From Kitasatospora aureofaciens (GTDB lineage Bacteria; Actinomycetota; Actinomycetes; Streptomycetales; Streptomycetaceae): a stretch of 64,000 nucleotides of DNA. The position numbers were made by a program, and so were the translations under genes. This document shows positions 7,503 to 15,953 of the stretch, one piece after another (positions within the stretch are counted from its first letter, which is position 1; every line of letters starts with the position of its first letter). Below the pieces are notes generated by a model. That model was given only the letters and a program-made list of their open reading frames with translations, had not been told where the DNA came from and made no database searches. The stretch covers positions 24,061 through 88,060 of the forward strand of contig NZ_JAHTKP010000030.1 in assembly GCF_019192735.1 (NCBI RefSeq), written 5' to 3'.

Positions 7503-8826
7503 CGAGGGGCTTGTCGACGACGGCCTTGCTGTGGCTGAACGTGTCGATCGAGTACTCGCCGTGGTAGCGGCCCATGCCGCTCTCGCCGACGCCGCCGAAC
7601 GGCAGCTCGGGCATCGCCAGGTGGGAGACCGGCAGGCCGAAGCTGAGCGCGCCGGAGGAGGTCTCCTCGGCCAGGCGCCGCTTGCTCTCCGGCGACTCGG
7701 TGAAGGCGTAGAGGGCGAGCGGCTTGTCGCGCTCGTTGATGAAGGCGATCGCCGCGTCGAGGTCGGGCACCGTGAGGACGGGCAGGATCGGCCCGAAGAT
7801 CTCGGCCTGCATCACCGGGGCGGTGGGCGCGACGTCGGCGAGGACGGTCGGCGCGAGGAAGCGGGTGGCGCGGTCGTGGCCGCCGCCGGTGACGGTCCGT
7901 CCGTCGCCGAGCAGCGCGGCGAGCCGGTCGAAGTGGCGCTCGTTGACGATCCGTCCGTAGTCCGTGCTCAGGGATGGGTCGTCGCCGAACAACTCCCCCA
8001 CGGCTGCGGCGAGTTCCTTCTCCAGCTCGGCGGCGGTGTCGCCGATGGCGAGGACGTAGTCGGGGGCGACGCAGGTCTGGCCCGCGTTGAGGAACTTGCC
8101 GCGGGCGAGCCGCCGGGCGGTGACCGCGAGGTCGGCGCCGGGCTCGACCACGACCGGGCTCTTGCCGCCGAGTTCGAGGGTCACCGGCGTCAGGTGCTTG
8201 GCGGCGGCGGCCATGACGATCCGTCCGACCGCACCGTTGCCGGTGTAGAAGATGTGGTCGAAGCGCTGCTCCAGCAGGGCGGTGGTCTCGGGCACGGCGC
8301 CCTCGACGACCGCGACGGTCTCGGCGCCGAGGTAGCGCGGCAGCAGTTCGGCGATGGCCGCGGAGGTGGCGGGGGCGAGCTCGCTGGGCTTGACGACGGC
8401 GGTGTTCCCGGCGGCCAAGGCGCCGACCAGCGGGGCCAGGGCGAGCTGGAGCGGGTAGTTCCAGGGCGCGATGATGAGCACCACGCCCAGCGGATCGCGG
8501 ACGACGCGGGCCTCGGCGGGGCGGAAGAACTCCGGTACGGCGGCCGGCTTCGGGCGCAGCCACTCCTCCAAGTGCGCAACGGTGTGGTCGAGTTCGTTGA
8601 GCGTGAAGCCGATCTCGGTGCGGTGGGCCTCGGTGGCGCTCTTGCCGAGGTCGGCGTGCAGGGCCTGCTGGAACACCTCGGCCTGCTCGGTGAGCAGGGC
8701 GCGCAGGGCGGCCAGCCGGTCCAGGCGCCAGGCGAGCGGCCTGGTGCGGCCGGTGGCGAACTCGGCGCGGAGCCGGGCGACCACGCCGGGGATGCCTTCG
8801 GGGGTGTCTTCGATGGTGAGGTTCAT
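7498..8826 (-). CDS. Aldehyde dehydrogenase family protein
   Basis: A 442-residue NAD(P)+-dependent aldehyde dehydrogenase. Signature elements in order: IIAPWNYPLQLALAPLVGAL, the cofactor-binding Lys in VVKPSELAP, FYTGNGAVGR, the catalytic Glu in TLELGGKSPVVV and the catalytic Cys in FLNAGQTCVAPDYVL. The C-terminus (LPFGGVGESGMGRYHGEYS) is the family's usual ending. Its short length and the PDYVL motif are like class 3/coniferyl aldehyde dehydrogenases. It is divergent from a TetR regulator and shares a transcript direction with the following DinB-like gene. It probably detoxifies or oxidises a small aldehyde; the native substrate cannot be read. Confidence 0.95.
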   Translation of the reverse strand: MNLTIEDTPEGIPGVVARLRAEFATGRTRPLAWRLDRLAALRALLTEQAEVFQQALHADLGKSATEAHRTEIGFTLNELDHTVAHLEEWLRPKPAAVPEFFRPAEARVVRDPLGVVLIIAPWNYPLQLALAPLVGALAAGNTAVVKPSELAPATSAAIAELLPRYLGAETVAVVEGAVPETTALLEQRFDHIFYTGNGAVGRIVMAAAAKHLTPVTLELGGKSPVVVEPGADLAVTARRLARGKFLNAGQTCVAPDYVLAIGDTAAELEKELAAAVGELFGDDPSLSTDYGRIVNERHFDRLAALLGDGRTVTGGGHDRATRFLAPTVLADVAPTAPVMQAEIFGPILPVLTVPDLDAAIAFINERDKPLALYAFTESPESKRRLAEETSSGALSFGLPVSHLAMPELPFGGVGESGMGRYHGEYSIDTFSHSKAVVDKPLA

Positions 8827-8891
8827 GAGGGTCTCACGGTGCTCGGGGATGGCTTGCGCTCATCGATGTTTCATCACTTGAAGCAATAACG

Positions 8892-8921
8892 ACGCTAGAC
8901 GTGAAAGGTTGAGTTTGTCAA
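8892..8921 (-). promoter_or_regulatory. Possible sigma-70-type promoter for the aldehyde dehydrogenase
   Basis: On the minus strand TTGACA (8921-8916) is followed after 18 nt by TAGCGT (8897-8892), about 66 nt upstream of the start codon. The -35 match is perfect and the -10 is weak. It lies in the intergenic region shared with the divergent TetR gene. Confidence 0.5.
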
Positions 8922-8996
8922 TCAATTCCCTCACCCCGTGCCCGGCGATTCGCCGTGATTCGCCGCCGGAACGCCCGATACGGCACAGTGACCCCT

Positions 8997-9653
8997 ATGA
9001 GCGCGGACACGAGGAGTCACCAAGCCCCCGGACGGCGCAAGCCGGTGCAGCAGCGCAGCCAGGAGCGGTACGGCCGGATCCTGGACGCCTGCGCCGGACT
9101 GCTCGACGAGGTCGGCGCGACCGCGCTCACCACCAAGGAGGTCGCCGCCCGCGCCCAGGTGCCGATCGGCACCCTGTACCAGTTCTTCGCCGGCAAGGAG
9201 GACCTGCTGGCCGCGCTCGCCACCCGCAACCTGGACCACTACCTCCAGCGGCTGGACGGCCGGCTCGCGGAGGCGGCACCGGTCGGTCCGGCCCGGTTCA
9301 CCGACCTGGCGGTGGAGGAGTTCGTCGCGATGAAGCGCGCGGTGCCCGGCTTCGGGCAGCTCGACTTCGGCCTCGCCGGTGCGGCCGTCCCGGCCGGCGT
9401 CCGGGACGACAAGCACCTGCTCGACGCGGGCGTGGACAACAACACCGCCGTGGCACTGCGGCTCCAGGCGCTCGGCGGCGAACTGTTCACGGCGGGCGAC
9501 CCGGCCGCCCTCACGCTGGCCCTGCGGGTGGCCCTGGAGGCCGCCGACGCGGTGCTCAAACTGGCCTTCCGCGGTGACCCGGACGGCGACCCGGCGCTGA
9601 TCGCCGAATGCAAGCGGTTGGTCCGCAGCTACCTGGCGGAACAACTGCCATAG
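8997..9653 (+). CDS. TetR-family transcriptional regulator
   Basis: A 218-residue regulator started at ATG 8997 (MSADTRSHQAPGRRKPVQQR); an earlier in-frame start at 8955 only adds a non-conserved leader. The DNA-binding domain is canonical: RILDACAGLLDEVGATALTT, KEVAARAQVPIGTLYQFFAG and KEDLLAAL. The ligand domain has a TetR_C form with AVPGFGQLDFG and LALRVALEAADAVLKLAF. It is divergent from the aldehyde dehydrogenase, 170 bp away, and probably represses that gene and itself. No perfect operator palindrome was recognised in the shared promoter region. Confidence 0.92.
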   Translation: MSADTRSHQAPGRRKPVQQRSQERYGRILDACAGLLDEVGATALTTKEVAARAQVPIGTLYQFFAGKEDLLAALATRNLDHYLQRLDGRLAEAAPVGPARFTDLAVEEFVAMKRAVPGFGQLDFGLAGAAVPAGVRDDKHLLDAGVDNNTAVALRLQALGGELFTAGDPAALTLALRVALEAADAVLKLAFRGDPDGDPALIAECKRLVRSYLAEQLP

Positions 9654-9771
9654 GGCCCACCCGCGCCCCGCCCAGCCCGTCCGCCCGAGCCGTTGCGAGG
9701 CCGCTCCCCGCGCAGCACAGTGGAAGCAGACCGGCCGCGGACGCGGCCACCGCGATCCGAGGAGCAGACCA

Positions 9772-9966
9772 ATGCACGCAGCGGTAGGCGACCAGCTCCA
9801 CATCCACAGCAGGTCCGTGGGCATGACCGACCAGAAGGGCGAGATCATCGAGGTGCGCGGCATCAACGGCGAGCCGCCCTACGTCGTCCGCTTCGAGGAC
9901 GGCCACGAAGGTCTGATCTACCCGGGCCCCGACTGCAACATCGAGCCCCCGAAGGCGCACCGCTGA
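9772..9966 (+). CDS. DUF1918 domain small protein
   Basis: A 64-residue protein that is essentially one DUF1918 domain: MHAAVGDQLHIHSRSVGM, GEIIEVRGINGEPPYVVRF and GHEGLIYPGPDC. The fold is a small SH3-like beta barrel, widespread in actinobacteria and without a settled role. GAGGAG lies 8 nt before the ATG. It is followed 50 bp later by the DedA gene in the same direction. The call is firm although the function is not. Confidence 0.9.
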   Translation: MHAAVGDQLHIHSRSVGMTDQKGEIIEVRGINGEPPYVVRFEDGHEGLIYPGPDCNIEPPKAHR

Positions 9967-10016
9967 CCGACGCGCCCATCACCCCGTGCCCGGCCCGGGC
10001 GAGGTGGTGACGAGCG

Positions 10017-10709
10017 GTGTCCGCCCCCGCGACCCCGCTGCCCGGGGCACTCGCCGGGCTCACGCCACTGCTGGACCACTACGGCTACCTCGCGGTGGCG
10101 GTGCTCGTGCTGCTCGACAACGGCGGCATCCCGGTGCCCGGGCAGACCATCCTCGTGCTCGCTTCGGTCTACGCCGGCACCGGGCACCTGAGCTTCGCCG
10201 CCGTCCTGGTCATCGCCTTCGGGGCGGCGTCGCTCGGCAACACCCTCGGCTACACGATCGGCAGCACCGGCGGGCGCGCCTTCGTCCACCGCTGGGGCCG
10301 CTACGTGCTGCTCACCCCGGCCCGGATGGAGCGCGCGGACGGCTTCTTCGCCCGGCACGGCGGGAAGGTCGTCACGGTGGCCCGCTTCGTGGACGGTCTG
10401 CGCCAGACCAACGGCATCATCGCCGGCACCACCGAGATGCCGTGGCGCCGGTTCCAGCCGTTCAACCTGCTCGGCGCCGCGCTGTGGACGGCTGTCTGGG
10501 GGACGTTCGGGTACGTCGCCGGGGCGAACATCGGCACGGTGTACCGGACGGCGATCCGCTATCAGCTCTGGTTCGCGATCGCGCTCGGGGTGCTCGTCGC
10601 GGCGTTCCTGGTCCGGCAGGTGGTGCGCTACCGGCGCCGGCGCCGCGAGGACGCCGACGCCGGCACTGGCACAGATGCCGACTCCGGCACCGACGAGCGA
10701 CCGGACTAG
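10017..10709 (+). CDS. DedA-family membrane protein
   Basis: A 230-residue integral membrane protein of the DedA (SNARE-associated/VTT) family. The conserved core is visible: VLLDNGGIPVPGQTILVLAS, GAASLGNTLGYTIGSTGG and VARFVDGLRQTNGIIAGTTE (the basic FxxxxR region), with about five hydrophobic segments. Family members act in membrane homeostasis, lipid-carrier recycling or drug tolerance. The start is GTG 10017. The hydrophilic tail (RRRREDADAGTGTDADSGTD) is probably cytoplasmic. Its stop overlaps the stop of the convergent deacetylase by 4 bp (shared CTAG), so no terminator separates them. Confidence 0.92.
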   Translation: MSAPATPLPGALAGLTPLLDHYGYLAVAVLVLLDNGGIPVPGQTILVLASVYAGTGHLSFAAVLVIAFGAASLGNTLGYTIGSTGGRAFVHRWGRYVLLTPARMERADGFFARHGGKVVTVARFVDGLRQTNGIIAGTTEMPWRRFQPFNLLGAALWTAVWGTFGYVAGANIGTVYRTAIRYQLWFAIALGVLVAAFLVRQVVRYRRRRREDADAGTGTDADSGTDERPD

Positions 10710-11446
10710 CGCAGCGAGAACACCTCGAACGGCACCGCGAACCGCACCCCGAGCCGACTGCCCGCACCCCGGCCGAAGCCCTCCAGGAACTCGCGCGGGT
10801 CGGCCATCCCCCCGCCCAGCCCGGCCAGGTATGCCTTGTGCTCCTCCAGCGAGGCCACGCCCAGGTCGAAGTGGTCCGTGGTGTCGACGGCGTGCTTCGA
10901 CTCCGGCGAGGCTGCCGCCCAGACCTGCCGGACGCCGTTCCACGGCTCGTGGCCCTCCTCCAGCAGCTCGCGGAACACCCAGCGGTTGCCGGCGTCCCGG
11001 GCGGCGTCCAGGGTGGCCCGGCCGACGGCGATGTGGTCGGCCTGGTTGGGGAACACCCCGCCGTACGTGTCGCGGAAGTTGCTGGTGATGACGATGTCCG
11101 GGCGGTGCCGGCGCACCGCGCGGGCGATGTCGCGGCGCAGCGCCAGCCCGTACTCCAGCATGCCGTCCGGGTGGCCGAGGAACTCGACGGTGTCGACGCC
11201 GACCACGGCGGCGGAGGCGATCTGCTCGGCCTCGCGCAGCGGCCCGCACTCCTCGGGGCTCATCGAGTCGATCCCGGCCTCGCCGCTGGTGACCATCACG
11301 TAGACGACCTTCTTGCCCTGCGAGGTCCAGCGGGCGACGGCGGCGGCCCCGCCGTACTCCATGTCGTCGGGGTGGGCGACGACGGCCAGGGCGGTCTGCC
11401 AGTCCTCGTCGACGGGCTGGAACGGCTCGGGTGCCTGCTCGCTCAT
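10706..11446 (-). CDS. PIG-L/LmbE-family deacetylase
   Basis: A 246-residue zinc-dependent N-deacetylase of the PIG-L superfamily. The metal-binding signature is AHPDD (residues 24-28), followed by VYVMVTSGEAGID, TVEFLGHPDGML, PDIVITSNFRDTYGG and the distal FPNQADHIAVG. The superfamily includes the mycothiol enzymes MshB and Mca and antibiotic deacetylases, but no feature marks it as one of these. Binding of zinc and removal of an N-acyl group from a sugar-linked amine is the expected chemistry. It is alone in its transcription unit. Confidence 0.9.
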   Translation of the reverse strand: MSEQAPEPFQPVDEDWQTALAVVAHPDDMEYGGAAAVARWTSQGKKVVYVMVTSGEAGIDSMSPEECGPLREAEQIASAAVVGVDTVEFLGHPDGMLEYGLALRRDIARAVRRHRPDIVITSNFRDTYGGVFPNQADHIAVGRATLDAARDAGNRWVFRELLEEGHEPWNGVRQVWAAASPESKHAVDTTDHFDLGVASLEEHKAYLAGLGGGMADPREFLEGFGRGAGSRLGVRFAVPFEVFSLR

Positions 11447-11708
11447 GGTGGTTCTGCCTCTCCGTGCGGCTCTGATTCGAACGGTCGTACCGCAGCGACT
11501 CTAGAAGAAGGACCGTCAGAACGCGTCCGCCGGCTTGCCCCTGACCCTCGCCCAGCAAGCCGCCGCAGCCGCCCGGGCCGCACGGCCCTTCAGAGCAGCG
11601 TGATGCCGAAAGTACAAGAACCAAACCCTCTTCCTTATCCGCACGGCGCGGGGTACCCCTGGATGGTGAGCACCCGGCCGGCGGGCGCAGTGCGGAGAGG
11701 AGCGGGCC

Positions 11709-12596
11709 ATGAGCGACGAACGCTTTGAGGACGGCTGGCGGGTCGACGAGCGGTGCACGAACTGCGACGTGGCCCGGCAGCTCGCGCCCGGCCTGATCGG
11801 TGAGGTCGACGGCCGCTCGGTCGTCCTGCGCCAGCCGCGCGGCGAAACCGAGATCCGGCAGCTCCACGCCGCCGCGCACGCCTGCCCCACCCGGTCGATC
11901 CGCCCGCCGGTCGGGCGGCTGGACGCGGCGCTGGACCCCTTCCCGATGGCCCTGGACGACACCGTGTACCTGTGCGGACACAACTCCACGCACACCGCGG
12001 GGGCCAACTCCTACCTGCTGCGCCGCCCCGACGGCACCGCGATGATGGTGGACACGCCGCGCTGGAGCACGTCGCTGGCCGCGCGCTACGAGGCACTGGG
12101 CCCCGTCACCGATGTCCTGCTCACCCACCGCGACCACGCCGCGCACGGCCGCCGCTACGCCGACCGCCTCGGCGCCCGGCTGTGGATCCACGAGGGCGAC
12201 CTCGACGCCGCCCCGGACGCCGACCGTGTGCTGCGCGGCACCGACCCGGTGGAGATCGCCGAAGGGGTGCTCGCCTTCCCCTTCCCCGGGCACACGCGAG
12301 GCAGCGTGCTCTTCCTCGCGGACGAGCGGTACTGCTTCAGCGGCGACAGCTTCTACTGGTCGCGCACCACGGCGGACATCGAGGTGGCCGACAGTGTCAC
12401 CTGGTACTCCATCAGCGAGCTGGCCGCCTCCTTGGCCCGGACCGCCGACCGACTGCACTTCGAGTGGCTGCTGCCGGGCCACGGCGACCGCCGACGCCTC
12501 CCCGCCGACGACATGGCCGAGCGGCTCCGGCGGCTGACCGCGCGTACCCGAGAACTCCGGCCCCGCCCCGTCGACTTCACCGCGGTGCGCTGGTGA
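11709..12596 (+). CDS. Ferredoxin-like domain fused to MBL-fold hydrolase
   Basis: A 295-residue fusion. Residues ~15-65 carry three cysteines in a ferredoxin-like pattern (CTNC, then AAHACPTRSIR), suggesting a small iron-sulfur cluster. From about residue 80 it is a metallo-beta-lactamase fold: HTAGANSYLL, the zinc motif in LLTHRDHAAHG (spacing differs from the usual HxHxDH), FPGHTRGSVLF, FSGDSFYW and the distal LLPGHGDRR. Such fusions are annotated only as MBL-fold proteins. A redox-coupled hydrolase or thiol-metabolism enzyme is conceivable. The start ATG follows GGAGCGGGCC. It is convergent with the MFS operon, with a hairpin between. Confidence 0.85.
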   Translation: MSDERFEDGWRVDERCTNCDVARQLAPGLIGEVDGRSVVLRQPRGETEIRQLHAAAHACPTRSIRPPVGRLDAALDPFPMALDDTVYLCGHNSTHTAGANSYLLRRPDGTAMMVDTPRWSTSLAARYEALGPVTDVLLTHRDHAAHGRRYADRLGARLWIHEGDLDAAPDADRVLRGTDPVEIAEGVLAFPFPGHTRGSVLFLADERYCFSGDSFYWSRTTADIEVADSVTWYSISELAASLARTADRLHFEWLLPGHGDRRRLPADDMAERLRRLTARTRELRPRPVDFTAVRW

Positions 12597-12692
12597 CTGG
12601 CCCCTCACCCGCGCGGGTTCTTATGGTGTGGATGCGCGGGCGGGTGGCAGTTCGTCCCGAATCAGCGCCGGATCAGCGCTACGGAAGAGGGG

Positions 12693-12738
12693 CTCGCCCG
12701 GCACGTCCACGACGGGGGGCGTCGACGTGCCGGGCGAG
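12693..12738. terminator. Bidirectional hairpin terminator
   Basis: A perfect 15-bp stem, CTCGCCCGGCACGTC (12693-12707) pairing with 12724-12738, around a 16-nt loop. It lies between the MBL gene (plus) and the end of the five-gene minus-strand operon and can terminate both. Confidence 0.8.
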
Positions 12739-12755
12739 GTCTGCGAGCGCGACCC

Positions 12756-13973
12756 TCAGGTCGCGTCGGGGGCGAGGTGAACATCAAGAGGGACGCGGGG
12801 CTCGCGGGCGGGCCAGCGGATCCGGGTGGCGCACAGCGAGACGATCGCCGCCGAGGCGGCGACGGCGGCCATGCCCCACACCAGGCTGGTGGCCTCGGCG
12901 ACGAAGCCGATCACCGCAGGGCCGGCGAGCAGGCCGGTGGTACCCATCGCGGCGACCAGGGAGAGGGCGTCGGAGCCCTGGCGGGCCGCCGCCACGTAGA
13001 CGCACGGGGTGACGGCGGCGACGCCGAGGCCGACGCAGGCGAAGCCGAGCAGGGTCGGCAGCACGCCGCCGGTGAGCAGCGCGAGGGCCAGCCCGGCGCC
13101 GGCCAGCAGGCTGCCGGCCCGGACGATCCGGCCGTCGCCGAAGCGGGTGCGCCAGCCGTCTGCGAAGATCCGGGCGAGCACCATCATGACCGAGACGACC
13201 GCGATGCCCATCGGGGCGAGGCCGGCGCTCGCCTCGACGACGTCCTTGAGGTAGAGCGCCGACCAGTCGTTCATGGCGCCCTCGGTGACGGTGCCGAACA
13301 CCATCGCCAGGCCCATCCAGATCGTCGCCATGGCGGGCAGGGCGAATCCACGACGTTCCTTCTTCGGAGCGGCCTCCGCCGGGGCGTCCTCCCCGTCCTC
13401 CCCGTCCGCCAGCAGCGCCGGCCGCGCGACTGCGACCAGCCCGACGAGCAGCACCACGGCGAGGCCGAAGTGCACGGCGAGCGTCCCGGTGACCGCGGTG
13501 ACGGCCGAGGCGAGCAGCGCCGCCAGCAGCGAGCCCGCGCTGAACGTCGCGTGCAGGCGGGACATGGTGGTCCGCTCGAACCGCGCCTCCAGCGCCGCGC
13601 CCTGGGCGTTCATGGCGACGTTCAGGCAGCCGACCGCGACGCCGTCGCAGAACAGCACCAGCAGCGTGACCGGGTAGTTCGGCACGACGGACAGGGCGGG
13701 CAGGATCCCGCCGAGGGCCAGCGCGGACACCACCGACAGCAGGCGGGAGCCGAACCGCCGCATCAGCACCGCCACCAGTGGGAAGGACACCGCCGCGCCG
13801 ACCCCGCAGGTCATCAGCAGCAGCCCGATCTGCGCCTCGCTCAGGTCGAGCCCGGCCTTGAGCGCGGGCACCCGGGAGACCCAGGTCGCGTACTGGAACC
13901 CGAGGACGAAGAACAGTGCGGCGATGGCCAGTTGGTGCCGGCGGAAGTCGTCACGAACGCGGATCATGTGCAT
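12756..13973 (-). CDS. MFS transporter, probable exporter of the operon
   Basis: A 405-residue major facilitator protein with about twelve hydrophobic segments and a charged central loop (DGEDGEDAPAEAAPKKERRG) between the two halves. Motif-A-like sequence VLMRRFGSRLLS follows the second helix. It begins at ATG 13973, overlapping the acetyltransferase stop as TGATG, so it is translationally coupled to it. As last gene of a five-gene operon of biosynthetic enzymes it most likely exports the product or provides self-resistance. The substrate cannot be inferred. The nearby ATG 13967 is an alternative start that changes only two residues. Confidence 0.9.
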   Translation of the reverse strand: MHMIRVRDDFRRHQLAIAALFFVLGFQYATWVSRVPALKAGLDLSEAQIGLLLMTCGVGAAVSFPLVAVLMRRFGSRLLSVVSALALGGILPALSVVPNYPVTLLVLFCDGVAVGCLNVAMNAQGAALEARFERTTMSRLHATFSAGSLLAALLASAVTAVTGTLAVHFGLAVVLLVGLVAVARPALLADGEDGEDAPAEAAPKKERRGFALPAMATIWMGLAMVFGTVTEGAMNDWSALYLKDVVEASAGLAPMGIAVVSVMMVLARIFADGWRTRFGDGRIVRAGSLLAGAGLALALLTGGVLPTLLGFACVGLGVAAVTPCVYVAAARQGSDALSLVAAMGTTGLLAGPAVIGFVAEATSLVWGMAAVAASAAIVSLCATRIRWPAREPRVPLDVHLAPDAT

Positions 13974-14551
13974 CAGCCCACTTCGGCTCTGAACGGCGAC
14001 CCGAGGTGCGGGTCGGTGGTGTGGGTCGGCGGTGCCCCGGTCCGGTCCGGGCTCAGCGGCATCGCCATGTAGACCGCCTCGGAGCCGTAGCTCGCGGGCA
14101 CGCCGATCTCGGGCCGGACCCGGTAACCCAGCGGGGTCCACACGACATGCGAGCCGCGGACAGCGACCAGGGAGACGGTGCGGTAGCCGCCCGCCCGTGC
14201 GAGGTCCTCCAGGTGCCGCAGCAACCGATGGGCGAGGCCCCGGCCGCGCAGTTCCTCGGCGATCACCAGGTCGTGGGCGTGCATGTTGGTGGCATCCGCG
14301 TCCATGGCGATAGCGGCCTCCGCCCGGCTGAGGTCGGGGCAGCGGAACAGCGGGTAGGGCAGGGCGAGCAGGTAGCCGCCGAAGCGGCCGCGGTGCTCCA
14401 GCACGAAGCAGGTGCCCGGCGAGGCATCGTGCCGGGACCGCAGCGCCTCGCGGCCCTCGGACAGGCCGCCGGCGGCGTAGGCGCGGGCCTCCAGGGCGAC
14501 GATCGCGTCCCAGTCGTCCTCGTGCACCGAACGGATCCGGATGCCGTCCAT
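13973..14551 (-). CDS. GNAT-family N-acetyltransferase
   Basis: A 192-residue acyl-CoA-dependent N-acyltransferase. The family fold is visible: IRSVHEDDWDAIVALEARAY at the N-terminus, the acetyl-CoA loop LVIAEELRGRGLAHRLLRHL (Q/RxxGxG/A) and GYRTVSLVAVRGSHVVWTPLGY. The ATG follows directly on the decarboxylase stop (TAGATG) and its own stop overlaps the MFS start, so all three genes are coupled. In context it probably acylates the amine released by decarboxylation or confers self-protection by acetylation; both are inferences from operon position. Confidence 0.9.
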   Translation of the reverse strand: MDGIRIRSVHEDDWDAIVALEARAYAAGGLSEGREALRSRHDASPGTCFVLEHRGRFGGYLLALPYPLFRCPDLSRAEAAIAMDADATNMHAHDLVIAEELRGRGLAHRLLRHLEDLARAGGYRTVSLVAVRGSHVVWTPLGYRVRPEIGVPASYGSEAVYMAMPLSPDRTGAPPTHTTDPHLGSPFRAEVG

Positions 14552-15931
14552 CTACTCCCCTCCCCCGATGCCGATCCCGTTGCCGGTGCTGGTGCCGGTG
14601 CCGATCCCGATGCAGGTGTACGGCAGTGGCTCGAAGCCGTTGAACCCCCGGGTGGTGTACGCGATGGCGTACGCGCCGCAGGAGTGCACCCAGACCGGGT
14701 CACCGGAGGCGATCGCGCGGGGTACCCGCACGAGGCCGTCCTCCTGGGCGTACGCGTCGTCGCTGTCGCAGGTCGGGCGGGCGACGAAGGCGTTGACGAA
14801 CCGGCCGCCGGGGTGGGTCGGGAACTCCAGCCGGTACTGCAGCTCGTCCATCTCGTACAGGCCGTTGAACTTGCCGCAGCTCAGGAAGAGCCAGTCCTCC
14901 CGGGTGCCGTCGAGCCGGCGGCGGGAGGAGAGCCGGGCCACGTGGGCGCGGATGGCGCCGTGGTCGGCCACCAGGTGGCGGCCCGGCTCCAGCAGGAACT
15001 CCAGCGGCCCGGACGAGAGGGCGCGCAGCCGGTCCATGCCGTCCCGGATGACGGCGAACATCTTGTCCAGCGGCGGGTTCAGCGGGCGGCCGCGCCGGTC
15101 CAGGACGCCGAGGGCGGGCAGGCCGCCGCCGAGGTTGATGGACGTGGGCGTGATGCCCCGCCAGTTGAGCGCCTCCACGACGGCGGCCAGCGAGTCGATC
15201 GCCATGTGCCAGGCCTCGGCGGTCATCTGCTGCGAGCCGACGTGGACGGAGAGGCCGGACGGGGTCAGGCCGGCCTCGCGGGCGGCCGCCAGGACCCGGA
15301 CGGCGTCCTCGGGCGAGCAGCCGAACTTGCGGCTCAGCCCCCAGAGCGCACCCTCGCCGGTGGTGGCCAGGCGGCAGAACACCCGGGAGCCGGGCGCGTG
15401 TCGGGCGATCGCTGCGACGTCCTCCAGGCTGTCGGTGGCGAAGTCGCGCACGCCGAGCCGGTGGGCCTCGGCGATGTTGCGGTCGGACTTGATGGTGTTG
15501 CCGTAGTGGATCCGGCCGGGGCTCACACCGGTGCGCAGCGCCTGGGCGATCTCCTGCGGGGAGGCGGCGTCGAAGCCGGCTCCGAGGCCCGCCAGGCAGT
15601 CGAGCACCTCGTCCACCGGGCAGGCCTTCATCGCGAACCGGACGGCCACGCCGGGCAGTTCGGCCACCAGGGTGGTGTACTGGCCGGCGACGCCGTCGAG
15701 GTCGTAGATGATCCGGTCGTCGGTCGCGGCGGCCAGCGCGGCGCGCAGGGCCGTCCGGTCGTGGGCGGGCCGGTCGGGCTCCGCGTGGCCGTGCGGGGTG
15801 CGGCCGTGCAGGGAGGCGCAGTGCGGCGCGTGCGGGTGCACGGTCGTGTGCTGGACGGCTGTGGGCTGTGCCCTCTTGGGCTGAGCGGCCTTGGGCTGGA
15901 CGGCCTTGGGCTGTGCGGTTCTCTGATGCAT
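14552..15931 (-). CDS. Type III PLP-dependent decarboxylase (Orn/DAP/Arg decarboxylase 2 family)
   Basis: A 459-residue fold-type III PLP enzyme. The Schiff-base Lys102 is in RFAMKACPVDEVLD; HVGSQ (230-234), the Gly loop NLGGGLP (267-272) and EPGR (315-318) bind PLP phosphate, and the substrate Cys-Asp motif CDSDD lies at 388-392. The family decarboxylates ornithine, lysine, diaminopimelate or arginine-like amino acids. Both ends are unusual: the N-terminus repeats a QPKA/V unit (residues 7-27) and the C-terminus is Gly/Thr rich (GIGTGTSTGNGIGIGGGE). GGAG lies upstream of the ATG. It stands between the GT-A-like gene and the acetyltransferase in a compact operon, implying a dedicated pathway rather than primary metabolism. 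Confidence 0.93.
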   Translation of the reverse strand: MHQRTAQPKAVQPKAAQPKRAQPTAVQHTTVHPHAPHCASLHGRTPHGHAEPDRPAHDRTALRAALAAATDDRIIYDLDGVAGQYTTLVAELPGVAVRFAMKACPVDEVLDCLAGLGAGFDAASPQEIAQALRTGVSPGRIHYGNTIKSDRNIAEAHRLGVRDFATDSLEDVAAIARHAPGSRVFCRLATTGEGALWGLSRKFGCSPEDAVRVLAAAREAGLTPSGLSVHVGSQQMTAEAWHMAIDSLAAVVEALNWRGITPTSINLGGGLPALGVLDRRGRPLNPPLDKMFAVIRDGMDRLRALSSGPLEFLLEPGRHLVADHGAIRAHVARLSSRRRLDGTREDWLFLSCGKFNGLYEMDELQYRLEFPTHPGGRFVNAFVARPTCDSDDAYAQEDGLVRVPRAIASGDPVWVHSCGAYAIAYTTRGFNGFEPLPYTCIGIGTGTSTGNGIGIGGGE

Positions 15932-15953
15932 CGCTGGGGGCTCCTGGTCCCGG

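Noticed and set aside
6647..8563. 638-residue minus-strand frame joining two genes
   Set aside because: The aldehyde dehydrogenase is read in a different frame with all catalytic motifs; only the C-terminal 252 residues (the DinB-like gene) of this frame are real.
9918..12608. 896-residue minus-strand frame
   Set aside because: Runs opposite DedA and the MBL fusion and out of frame with PIG-L; composition is Arg/Gly/Pro-rich with no motif.
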